From Shewanella sp. MBTL60-112-B2 (GTDB taxonomy: Bacteria; Pseudomonadota; Gammaproteobacteria; Enterobacterales; Shewanellaceae), in NCBI RefSeq assembly GCF_019655055.1, contig NZ_BPFA01000042.1:1-44024 (forward strand): a stretch of 44,024 nucleotides of DNA, in the 5' to 3' direction. The notes beneath the pieces are model-generated. The model was given only the letters and a program-made list of their open reading frames with translations. It was not told where the DNA came from and ran no database searches. The translations under genes were made by a program, and so were the position numbers. Positions 1 to 7,006 of this stretch are shown here, piece by piece (within the stretch, counting starts at the first letter, position 1; each line of letters opens with the position of its first letter).

Positions 1-120
1 TTTTGCGGCATTCTGGCTACACAATAACGAGGGAAGACTTGCTCGCGGCTGCAACCCTGCTTGCTCAAAATCTATTCAAACATGGTTGTGCTTTGGGGAA
101 ATTATGAGGGGATCCCTCAG
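1..120 (+). mobile_element. Inside end of an IS10-type insertion sequence (IS4 family), partial
   Basis: The sequence ending at base 120 reads, on the minus strand, CTGAGGGATCCCCTCATAAT and continues into TTTCCCC. From memory this is the inside-end terminal repeat of IS10 with about one change. The similarity continues inward to base 1 and carries the transposase C-terminus. The element begins outside the window, so its left end, length and intactness cannot be judged. It stops abruptly where cymA coding sequence resumes at base 121. Confidence 0.9.
3..107 (+). CDS. IS10-type transposase, C-terminal 34 residues (partial)
   Basis: The third reading frame is open from the window edge and ends with TGA at 105-107. 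The last residues read REDLLAAATLLAQNLFKHG and then end CALGKL. I recognise this as the C-terminus of the IS10/Tn10 transposase (IS4 family, DDE type), with a few substitutions. The catalytic residues lie upstream of the window. The stop codon is 13 bases inside the element end, as in IS10. The gene points towards cymA. Whether the transposase is intact cannot be seen from here. Confidence 0.88.
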   Translation: MRHSGYTITREDLLAAATLLAQNLFKHGCALGKL

Positions 121-129
121 TACTTTGCT
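121..129. repeat. Candidate 9-bp target site of the IS10-type insertion
   Basis: IS10 duplicates 9 bp of target, and the 9 bases next to the element end are TACTTTGCT. They match the preferred IS10 target NGCTNAGCN at four of six defined positions. They also encode Y-F-A of cymA in frame. The matching copy would lie left of the element, outside the window, so the duplication itself is not proven. Confidence 0.5.
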
Positions 130-597
130 ACACAACAAACTTTACACGCAACGAGTACAGATGAGTTCTGTATGAGCTGTCATAGCAACCATTCATTGAA
201 AGATGAAGTACTTGCATCTGCTCACGGCGGCGGTAGCGCGGGTATCGTGGTTCAATGTCAAGATTGTCACCTTCCACACAACCCTGTTAAGTACCTAGTT
301 AAGAAGATCATCGTATCTAAAGATCTATATGGTTACCTAACAATTGACGGTTTCAACACTCAAGAGTGGTTGGATGAAAACCGTAAAGAGCAAGCAGACC
401 TTGCACTTAAGTATTTCAAAGGCAATGACTCTGCTAACTGTCAGCACTGTCACTCTCGTATCTACGAGAACCAGCCTGAAACTATGAAGAAAATGGCGAA
501 GAGAATGCACGCTAATAACTTCAAGAAAGAAGAAGACAAGCGTAAGACTTGTGTAGACTGTCACAAAGGTGTTGCTCACGTTTATCCTAAGGGATAA
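121..597 (+). pseudogene. cymA: cymA, tetraheme menaquinol dehydrogenase, 5' end removed by IS insertion
   Basis: The last 158 codons of CymA, the NapC/NirT-family cytochrome that oxidises menaquinol in the inner membrane and passes electrons to periplasmic reductases in Shewanella. Four heme-binding motifs are visible: CMSCH, CQDCH, CQHCH and CVDCH. Intact CymA is about 187 residues and starts with a short cytoplasmic stretch and one membrane anchor running into YFATQQTLHATS. Here the first 29 residues, including the whole anchor, are replaced by IS10-type sequence. An in-frame ATG inside the IS at base 82 could start a fused protein. It would have no export signal or anchor, so hemes should not be attached. 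The missing 5' part may still lie beyond the IS, outside the window. No second cymA is present here. Confidence 0.9.
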
Positions 598-644
598 TAC
601 TCAGGCATCAGCCTAGACATTTATGTCGGCAAGTTAAAATCGCT

Positions 645-670
645 AAAAGCCCCTTAATTGGGGCTTTTTT
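645..670 (+). terminator. Rho-independent terminator of cymA
   Basis: A GCCCC/GGGGC stem (649-653 with 660-664) is extended by AAAA/TTTT pairing and closed by a TTAATT loop. It is followed by a T run and lies 50 bases after the cymA stop. Confidence 0.85.
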
Positions 671-738
671 GTTTTTAAGCTTCGGAAAGTAAAAGAAGGT
701 CCTAGGAAAGGCTGAGAAAGGTTCTAGGTCCCAGGGAA

Positions 739-1088
739 AGCTAAGACGGGAGAGCAAAGACGAACGGCCTGCGGCCTAGGGAACGTGACTGCGTCACTGA
801 CGGAACGCTACGCTTACGGAAAAAGCAAAGACGGTAAAAGCCGGTGCTTTTGGCTTTTGCTGTTCCTAGCAGGGCATAGCCCGTCCTCGCAGCGTAGCGT
901 CCTAGGATCTAGATTCTTCTTTTAGAGCTAAGACGGACGGCCTTCGGCCTAGGGAACGTGACTGCGTCACTGACGGAACGCTGCGCTTACGGAAAAAGCA
1001 AAGCCAGTGATTTTGGCTTTTGATTTTCCTAGCAGGGCATAGCCCGTCCTCGCAGCGAAGCGCCCTAGGATCTAGGTTGTTCTTTTAA
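739..1088. repeat. Tandem pair of a multi-hairpin intergenic repeat
   Basis: Two tandem copies (about 739-925 and 926-1088) lie between convergent cymA and the DUF1145 gene. Both start AGCTAAGACGG. Each contains the same series of short palindromes: CGGCC-loop-GGCC, GTGAC-TGC-GTCAC, AACGC-T(A/G)C-GCTTA, an AAAGCC/GGCTTT-like pair and GCAGGGCATAGCCCG. Copy 1 has two small insertions relative to copy 2. Loops differ between copies (CTGCGG against CTTCGG) while stems are kept. The second copy runs up to the stop codon of the minus-strand gene. No ORF is apparent. It could be a structured 3' UTR or a small non-autonomous mobile repeat. Confidence 0.8.
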
Positions 1089-1366
1089 AGCTGAGCCTGC
1101 TTATCCATAACTTGCTTGCGATACTGCAGTAGGCTAAATACACCAAACAGGAATACCTGCAGATAGTCAGATTTTTTCAGTTGCAGTAGCGGTTTAAACA
1201 TAGTGTGGAAAATGAGTGTCTGAAAGCAATGCATAAAGATGGTCATTGCAAATAAGATATTGAGCACTACAGATATATTGCCTGCAAATGGCACGACTAA
1301 GTTATACAACATCATTACCCAAGCAAGGCCAGTAACTAATTTTCCTAAAACTAACATGACTTTCAT
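1085..1366 (-). CDS. DUF1145 family small inner-membrane protein (YhhL-like)
   Basis: A 93-residue hydrophobic protein with about two to three membrane segments (roughly residues 5-28, 30-50 and 65-82) and a basic, polar C-terminus. In E. coli the DUF1145 protein YhhL is encoded directly after rsmD. The same arrangement appears here: the ATG follows the rsmD stop with no gap (TAAATG), so the two are probably translated together. The molecular role of DUF1145 is not known to me. The assignment rests on neighbourhood, size and hydrophobic pattern rather than on a signature residue. The tandem hairpin repeat begins right at its 3' end and may serve as its transcript end. Confidence 0.75.
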   Translation of the reverse strand: MKVMLVLGKLVTGLAWVMMLYNLVVPFAGNISVVLNILFAMTIFMHCFQTLIFHTMFKPLLQLKKSDYLQVFLFGVFSLLQYRKQVMDKQAQL

Positions 1367-1990
1367 TTAACTCGCTTCCCCAGTATCAGTATTGATGTCT
1401 GCTTCTGAAACTTGCTCTGCAGAGTATTGATATAAACGATAGATCACTTGACCTGCTTTTTTCTCTTTTAACAACGCCCAGCTAGCAGGCACATTTAGTT
1501 GAGCAATTTCGCTCTCTGTTTCGACATAGATCAGTGCATCATCGTTTAACCATTGGTGCTGATCGATAAGTGCAATGCTTTTTTCTGCTAGTGATTTTCT
1601 AAAAGGCGGGTCGATAAACACTAGATCAAAGCCTTCACTTGGCTTATTAGCCAGTAACGCTAAGCTATCTCCCTTGATGACGTCAGCATTATCACACTTC
1701 AGTGTGGCAAGGTTGGCCACAAGCTGTTTCGCCGCCTGAGCCTGAAGCTCAAAAATCTTAGCGTAGCTCGCGTAACGCGACAGTGACTCAAGGCTTAACG
1801 CGCCGCTACCTGCAAAGCAGTCGAGTACACGGGAACCGCGCACATCGTTAGCAACCCAGTTGAATAAGGTTTCTCTGACGCGATCTGTGGTTGGGCGTAA
1901 TCCTTCAAGGTCGTGAATGGGCAACTTTCGAGAGCGCCATTGGCCTGAAATTATCCTAACTTGACCGCTAGAAGGTCTTTTTTTGACCAT
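1367..1990 (-). CDS. rsmD: 16S rRNA (guanine(966)-N(2))-methyltransferase RsmD
   Basis: A 207-residue class I SAM-dependent methyltransferase that modifies G966 of 16S rRNA in the assembled small subunit. The N-terminus has the family stretch VRIISGQWRSRKL, followed by LRPTTDRVRETLFNW. The SAM-binding glycine motif is LDCFAGSGALSLE. The catalytic motif IV is DLVFIDPPF, the form typical of RsmD. Length matches the family (about 200). It is divergent from ftsY, as in many gammaproteobacteria where rsmD and ftsY sit back to back. Its stop abuts the start of the DUF1145 gene. Confidence 0.95.
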   Translation of the reverse strand: MVKKRPSSGQVRIISGQWRSRKLPIHDLEGLRPTTDRVRETLFNWVANDVRGSRVLDCFAGSGALSLESLSRYASYAKIFELQAQAAKQLVANLATLKCDNADVIKGDSLALLANKPSEGFDLVFIDPPFRKSLAEKSIALIDQHQWLNDDALIYVETESEIAQLNVPASWALLKEKKAGQVIYRLYQYSAEQVSEADINTDTGEAS

Positions 1991-2215
1991 GGTGTCCTCG
2001 TGATTTTGCCTAATGAAAGAAAGTGGTAGACTATGGCGTCTGAATTTAGGTCGTTATTTTATATCAAAGCACAGCTAAAAGGTAAAAAGCAGTCGATAGA
2101 ATCCGTCTGAATGGCGTTTTTGCTGTTTTTATCAGCGTAATTTAAGCTGGATTTTGATATAACGTCCTCCACCCCAATGCATTTATGTACAGCTACTTGA
2201 GCACCGGTATAACAC

Positions 2216-4078
2216 ATGGCAAAGAAAGGTTTTTTTTCCTGGTTCCGCAAGGATAAATCTAAAGAAGAAGCGCAGGCTGCAGAAGCGGCGAAACTAGAAG
2301 CTGACAAGCTTGAGCTTGAAAGAGTCGAAGCTGAGCGTATTGAATTAGAAAGAGTCGCAGCCGAGCAGGCCGAAGCTGCACGCATTGAGGCTGAACAAGC
2401 AGAAGCTCAAAGATTGGCAGCAGAGCAGGCGGCTCAAGCCGAAGCCGAGCGAGTTGCAGCAGAAGCTGAGCAAGCCCGTATAGCGGCTGAACAAGCAGAA
2501 GCTCAAAGATTAGCAGCGGAGCAGGCAGCTCAAGTTGAAGCCGAGCGAGTTGCAGCAGACGCTGAGCAAGCACGTATAGCGGCTGAACAAGCAGAAGCTC
2601 AAAGATTGGCAGCAGAGCAAGTGGCTCAAGCCGAAGCCGAGCGAGTTGCAGCAGAAGCAGAGCAAGCTCGTATAGCGGCAGAACAAGCAGAAGCTCAAAG
2701 ATTAGCAGCGGAGCAGGCAGCTCAAGCTGAAGCCGAACGAGTTGCAGCTGAAGCCGAGCAAGTTCGTGTAGCAGCAGAAGCAGAGCAAGCACGTATAGCG
2801 GCAGAACAAGCAGAAGCTCAAAGATTAGCAGCTGAGCAGGCGGCTCAAGCTGAAGCCGAGCGAGTTACAGCAGAAGCTGAGCAAGTTCGTGTAGCAGAAG
2901 AAGCAGAGCAAGCACGTATAGCGGCAGAACAAGCAGAAGCTCAAAGATTAGCTGCTGAGCAAGCGGCTCAAGCCGAAGCCGAACGAGTTGAAGCTGAACG
3001 TGTTGAATTAGAAATAGTTGCAGCTGAGCAAGCAGAAGCTGCGCGTATTGAGCAGCAACGCATTGAGGCACAAGAGTTGGCTGCAGAACAGGCAGCAACT
3101 GAAGAGCAGCAACCAGAACCACAGGCTAAGCCAGTCAAAGAAGGCTTATTTGCCCGTCTTAAGCGTGGCCTAAAGCGCACCAGCGAAAGTATTGGTAGTG
3201 GCTTTATTGGTTTATTTAGCGGTAAGAAGATCGATGACGACCTGTTTGAAGAGCTAGAAGAGCAGTTATTGATTGCCGATGTGGGCGTGGAAACAACCAC
3301 ACGTTTGATTAAGAGCCTTACTGAGCAGGCCAGCCGTAAGCAGCTAAAAGATGGTGAAGCGCTGTACGATCTTCTGCGTGAAGAGATGCAAAAGACGCTA
3401 GATCCTGTATCTGTACCTCTGATCCCTGAAAATGCCGATGGCCCATTTGTGATCTTAATGGTAGGTGTGAATGGCGTGGGTAAGACCACGACGATTGGTA
3501 AACTGGCTAAACAGTACCAGGCACAAGGTAAGTCGGTAATGTTGGCGGCAGGTGATACCTTCCGTGCAGCAGCGGTTGAGCAGTTACAAGTGTGGGGTCA
3601 ACGTAACGAGATCCCTGTGATTGCCCAGCATACAGGTGCTGACAGTGCGTCAGTATTGTTTGATGCCCTACAGGCGGCTCGTGCACGTAATGTTGACGTA
3701 CTGATTGCCGATACGGCAGGTCGTTTACAGAACAAAGCCCACTTAATGGACGAGCTGAAGAAAGTCGTACGTGTGATGAAAAAGCAAGATGAGAGTGCTC
3801 CGCATGAAGTGATGCTAACTTTAGATGCGAGCACTGGTCAGAATGCGATTAGTCAGGCGCAGCTGTTCCAAGAGGCTGTAGGCGTCACTGGTATTACTAT
3901 TAGTAAGCTAGATGGTACAGCTAAAGGTGGCGTTATCTTCGCTATCGCCGATAAGTTTGGTATTCCAATTCGTCATATCGGTGTTGGTGAGCAGATTGAC
4001 GACTTACGTACCTTTGATGCAAAAGACTTTATTGAAGCCTTGTTTAGCCAAGCAAAAGACGACAAAGACGCGAAATAA
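2216..4078 (+). CDS. ftsY: Signal recognition particle receptor FtsY with expanded repetitive A domain
   Basis: The GTPase receptor that docks SRP-ribosome complexes at the inner membrane. Residues 1-310 form the acidic, membrane-associating A domain, starting MAKKGFFSWFRKDK and dominated by an Ala/Glu/Gln repeat. Residues about 315-620 are the NG domain: P-loop GVNGVGKTTT (from residue 417), DTFRAAAVEQL, the DTAGR motif and the SKLDGTAKGG guanine-specificity motif. At 620 residues it is longer than E. coli FtsY (about 497), and the excess is in the repeats. It is transcribed away from rsmD. A hairpin separates it from ftsE and ftsX, with which it commonly forms one operon. No strong Shine-Dalgarno is visible before the ATG, but the N-terminus is typical. 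Confidence 0.97.
   Translation: MAKKGFFSWFRKDKSKEEAQAAEAAKLEADKLELERVEAERIELERVAAEQAEAARIEAEQAEAQRLAAEQAAQAEAERVAAEAEQARIAAEQAEAQRLAAEQAAQVEAERVAADAEQARIAAEQAEAQRLAAEQVAQAEAERVAAEAEQARIAAEQAEAQRLAAEQAAQAEAERVAAEAEQVRVAAEAEQARIAAEQAEAQRLAAEQAAQAEAERVTAEAEQVRVAEEAEQARIAAEQAEAQRLAAEQAAQAEAERVEAERVELEIVAAEQAEAARIEQQRIEAQELAAEQAATEEQQPEPQAKPVKEGLFARLKRGLKRTSESIGSGFIGLFSGKKIDDDLFEELEEQLLIADVGVETTTRLIKSLTEQASRKQLKDGEALYDLLREEMQKTLDPVSVPLIPENADGPFVILMVGVNGVGKTTTIGKLAKQYQAQGKSVMLAAGDTFRAAAVEQLQVWGQRNEIPVIAQHTGADSASVLFDALQAARARNVDVLIADTAGRLQNKAHLMDELKKVVRVMKKQDESAPHEVMLTLDASTGQNAISQAQLFQEAVGVTGITISKLDGTAKGGVIFAIADKFGIPIRHIGVGEQIDDLRTFDAKDFIEALFSQAKDDKDAK
2391..2993 (+). repeat. In-frame tandem repeats in the ftsY A domain
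   Basis: Six units each start with a variant of CTGAACAAGCAGAAGCTCAA, at 2391, 2487, 2583, 2679, 2802 and 2925. The first three spacings are 96 bases (32 codons). The last two are 123 bases (41 codons), with an extra AEAEQVRVA-like insert. Each unit encodes an AEQAEAQRLAAEQAAQ-like core followed by AEAERVAAEAEQARIA. The copies are nearly identical at DNA level, which suggests recent slippage or recombination. The protein is probably a long charged helix or coiled coil. Confidence 0.9.
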
Positions 4079-4114
4079 CGTTAGCTTATAGCAAACGTTA
4101 CTGAAAAATAGCTA

Positions 4115-4145
4115 AGTAAAAGCACCCTACATGGGTGCTTTTACT
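4115..4145 (+). terminator. Hairpin between ftsY and ftsE
   Basis: A perfect 13-bp stem (4115-4127 with 4133-4145) around loop TACAT. It contains AAAAGCACCC/GGGTGCTTTT, so the T run is part of the stem. It probably attenuates or terminates the ftsY transcript. It starts about 37 bases after the ftsY stop and ends 37 bases before the ftsE start. Confidence 0.75.
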
Positions 4146-4182
4146 AATGCCGATTAATGCCAACTAAAAAGAAATCTTATTA

Positions 4183-4875
4183 ATGATTCGATTTGAGCAG
4201 GTAAGTAAAGTCTATCCCGGCGGGCAAAAAGCCCTATCGGATGTGAGTTTTCATCTAAAGCGCGGTGAGATGGCCTTTTTAACTGGCCACTCCGGCGCGG
4301 GTAAGAGTACGCTGCTCAAGCTGATCACCGTTATTGAAAGAGCTAACGGTGGTCGCGTTTCAATTAATGGTCATGATATCGCTAAGGTGACCCGGTCGCA
4401 GGTGCCTTATCTACGTCGTGATATTGGTATGATCTTCCAAAATCATCACTTGCTGATGAATAAGAGTGTGTTCGACAACGTTGCTTTACCTTTGATTATC
4501 GAAGGCTTCTCGATTGGAGAGATCCGCAAGCGTGTTGCAGGGGCGCTCGATATGGTGGGCTTATATGGTAAAGAACGCCATAACCCAATCATGCTATCGG
4601 GTGGTGAGCAGCAAAGAGTGGGTATTGCGCGGGCGATTGTGAACAAACCGCCATTGTTATTAGCCGATGAGCCGACGGGTAACTTAGATCCTAAGCTATC
4701 TATGGATATTCTGCGTTTGTTTGAAACTTTCAATGATGCGGGGACAACCGTACTTATCGCTACCCATGATTTGGGCTTGATTGCACGAATGAAATATCGA
4801 ACCTTAACCCTTAAACAGGGCCGAGTGTTAGGTGCAGAAGAGCTAAATGCTCAAGACAACCTAGGCATTAGCTGA
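4183..4875 (+). CDS. ftsE: Cell division ATP-binding protein FtsE
   Basis: A 230-residue ABC-type ATPase that partners FtsX at the septum, where FtsEX links the divisome to control of peptidoglycan hydrolases. Walker A is GHSGAGKSTLLK, the Q-loop lies in MIFQNHHLL, the ABC signature is MLSGGEQQRVGIARA and Walker B is LLLADEPTGNLD, with the switch histidine in IATHDL. Length is normal. The ftsX start follows nine bases after the stop, so the two are co-translated. The Shine-Dalgarno upstream of the ATG is weak. Confidence 0.97.
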   Translation: MIRFEQVSKVYPGGQKALSDVSFHLKRGEMAFLTGHSGAGKSTLLKLITVIERANGGRVSINGHDIAKVTRSQVPYLRRDIGMIFQNHHLLMNKSVFDNVALPLIIEGFSIGEIRKRVAGALDMVGLYGKERHNPIMLSGGEQQRVGIARAIVNKPPLLLADEPTGNLDPKLSMDILRLFETFNDAGTTVLIATHDLGLIARMKYRTLTLKQGRVLGAEELNAQDNLGIS

Positions 4876-4884
4876 GGATAAATT

Positions 4885-5850
4885 ATGAGCCAGCAACCTC
4901 AGATAAACCGTAGTAAATTACCCTTTTCAGGTCGTATTGTGATGTTTTTTATCCGTCACATTCAGCATGCAATGGCCAGTATTGGTGAGCTATGGCGTAA
5001 CCCTGTTTCATCTATCATGACCATGGCTGTTTTGGGCGTGAGTCTCAGTTTACCGGCGGCGTTGCAAGTGCTGGTTAAGAATGCTGAAACCATTACCGAG
5101 TCATGGAACAGCGCTGCTGAAATATCCTTGTTTATCGATGAAGGTCGTAGCGAAACCAGTATTCAAAGTTTAATTACTCGCCTTAGGGTTTACCCGGAAG
5201 TGAGTGACGTAAGTTATATCGATCGTGATCAGGCGCTTGAGGAGTTCCAGCGTTTATCGGGCTTTGGTGAGGCGCTATCCTATTTAGATTCTAACCCGCT
5301 GCCTGCGGTAGTTATGGTAACGCCAAGCCTTAAGTATTCCAGCCCCACCGGCGCGAGAGAATTGCTGCGTAAGCTTGAGCAGGAACCCGAGGTTAGCTTT
5401 GGTCGTTTAGATATCGAGTGGCTAGAGCGCTTGCAGGCGGTTGTAAAGTTATTGGAGCGAACGGTATTAGCGATTGCCGCGCTGCTTGTACTCGCTGTGG
5501 TGCTAGTCATTGGTAACACAATACGTTTAGCGATTATGAACCGCCGCACCGAAATTGAGGTGATGAAGCTTGTCGGTGCTACCGAAGCCTTTATTCAGCG
5601 TCCCTTCTTATATACTGGGATCTGGTACGGTGTGATTGGCGGGATTTTGGCTTGGATTATTATTAACCTGCTGGTCTTATATTTGGACTCGGCTTTAGGC
5701 GAACTGCTAGGTTTATATGGTAGCCAACTGCAGATGGAATCACTTACCTTCGGTGAATTAGGGCAACTGGTGTTGTTGGCGTCTTTCTTGGGATGGTTAG
5801 GTTCGTATCTTTCAGTACGCCAGCATTTAAGAGCAATAGAACCGTCATAA
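4885..5850 (+). CDS. ftsX: Cell division protein FtsX
   Basis: A 321-residue permease-like subunit of FtsEX. It has a cytoplasmic N-terminus, a first membrane segment around residues 45-62 (TMAVLGVSLSLPAALQVLV), and a periplasmic domain of about 110 residues that contacts hydrolase activators. Three further membrane segments follow in the C-terminal half (about 190-215, 240-268 and 290-310). The stretch RLAIMNRRTEIEVMKLVGAT is characteristic of FtsX. It ends about 235 bases before rpoH, the same order as in E. coli (ftsYEX-rpoH). Confidence 0.96.
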   Translation: MSQQPQINRSKLPFSGRIVMFFIRHIQHAMASIGELWRNPVSSIMTMAVLGVSLSLPAALQVLVKNAETITESWNSAAEISLFIDEGRSETSIQSLITRLRVYPEVSDVSYIDRDQALEEFQRLSGFGEALSYLDSNPLPAVVMVTPSLKYSSPTGARELLRKLEQEPEVSFGRLDIEWLERLQAVVKLLERTVLAIAALLVLAVVLVIGNTIRLAIMNRRTEIEVMKLVGATEAFIQRPFLYTGIWYGVIGGILAWIIINLLVLYLDSALGELLGLYGSQLQMESLTFGELGQLVLLASFLGWLGSYLSVRQHLRAIEPS

Positions 5851-5980
5851 TCACCAGTTACACTCGGCAATAGATGATAGGTTAAAAGATGAACTTTGTT
5901 TCATTTGATCTGCCTACAACTAGATGCAAGACTCTAATAAGCAATAATGAGTATTGACGCATATTAGATAAAGTTGATGG

Positions 5981-6009
5981 TTGACATATTTTGTCAATTA
6001 GTCGATAGT
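5981..6009 (+). promoter_or_regulatory. Candidate rpoH promoter with inverted repeat at -35
   Basis: TTGACA (5981-5986), 17 bases, then GATAGT (6004-6009, four of six matches to TATAAT), about 77 bases before the rpoH start. The -35 box is one arm of a perfect palindrome TTGACA-TATTT-TGTCAA (5981-5997), so a repressor or nucleoid protein could bind over it. In E. coli rpoH has several promoters and mRNA structure acting as a thermosensor. I cannot confirm such structure here by eye. Confidence 0.45.
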
Positions 6010-6085
6010 TCATTGTCCATTTCAGCAATGAATGGTCAGAAAGTAGATTTTAGCAAGACATTTGTAAGCAGTAGCAGGAGCGTAA

Positions 6086-6943
6086 ATGACAGATCAAACG
6101 CAAACAATGGCACTAATGGTTCCCCAAAGTAGCGGTAGCCTCGAGTCTTATGTTCATTCAGCACACAACATTCCAATGTTGGAAGCTGATAAAGAATATG
6201 AGCTAGCGAAGCGTCTGCAAGAAACGGGTGATCTACAGGCTGCGAAACAGTTGATTATGTCGCACTTACGTTTTGTGGTACATGTTGCAAAAGGTTACTC
6301 AGGCTATGGTCTGCCACAAGCTGACTTAATTCAAGAAGGTAATATCGGCCTGATGAAGGCGGTTAAGCGTTTCGACCCAGATGTGGGCGTACGCTTGGTA
6401 TCGTTTGCCGTGCACTGGATTAAAGCTGAAATTCACGAGTATGTGCTTAAAAACTGGCGCATTGTTAAAGTGGCTACCACTAAAGCTCAGCGCAAACTGT
6501 TCTTTAACCTACGTAAAGCTAAAAAGCGTCTAGGTTGGTTTAGTGACAGTGAAGTGGGAATGGTTGCTGACAGTCTAGGTGTATCGAAAGCCGATGTCAC
6601 CGAGATGGAATCACGCATGGCGGCGCAAGATCCAGCATTTGATCTCGCTAGCGACAACGATGACGAACAAGATTATGCACCTATGCATTACCTTGAAGAT
6701 CATTCATCAGATTTAGCGTCTCAAGTTGAAAACGACAACTGGGAACAGAATAACCAAGCGCGTCTGCTATCGGCTATCAAGACACTTGATGAGCGTAGCC
6801 AGCATATTCTTAAAGCGCGTTGGTTAGATGAAGACAAGACCACATTGCAAGATTTAGCGGCAACTTACCAAGTGTCGGCTGAACGTATTAGGCAATTGGA
6901 AAAGAATGCAATGAATAAGCTTAAAGGCTGCATGGAAGCTTAA
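6086..6943 (+). CDS. rpoH: RNA polymerase sigma-32 (heat shock sigma factor) RpoH
   Basis: A 285-residue sigma-70 family factor directing transcription of heat-shock chaperone and protease genes. Region 1.2 is near residues 27-50. Region 2 contains DLIQEGNIGLMKAVKRFDP and the DNA-melting stretch FAVHWIKAEIHEYVLKNW. The RpoH-specific box is QRKLFFNLR, near residue 135. Region 4.2 is the helix-turn-helix TLQDLAATYQVSAERIRQLE. Length is the same as in E. coli (284). It is followed by a strong terminator. A Shine-Dalgarno-like AGGAG lies about seven bases before the ATG. Confidence 0.97.
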   Translation: MTDQTQTMALMVPQSSGSLESYVHSAHNIPMLEADKEYELAKRLQETGDLQAAKQLIMSHLRFVVHVAKGYSGYGLPQADLIQEGNIGLMKAVKRFDPDVGVRLVSFAVHWIKAEIHEYVLKNWRIVKVATTKAQRKLFFNLRKAKKRLGWFSDSEVGMVADSLGVSKADVTEMESRMAAQDPAFDLASDNDDEQDYAPMHYLEDHSSDLASQVENDNWEQNNQARLLSAIKTLDERSQHILKARWLDEDKTTLQDLAATYQVSAERIRQLEKNAMNKLKGCMEA

Positions 6944-6978
6944 TTTCATTATCAGTTTTAGAGACTTTATTAATAATT

Positions 6979-7006
6979 AAAACCTGCTACCCAAGCAGGT
7001 TTTTTT
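6979..7006 (+). terminator. Rho-independent terminator of rpoH
   Basis: Stem AAACCTGCT/AGCAGGTTT with a short ACCCA loop and a T run. The same hairpin sequence, with a different loop, opens repeat copy B at 10381, so it may be part of the duplicated unit. Confidence 0.9.

Noticed and set aside
2259..3122. Long antisense reading frames opposite ftsY
   Set aside because: They arise from the Ala/Glu-rich repeat read backwards (Leu-rich translations) and have no start signals or family resemblance.
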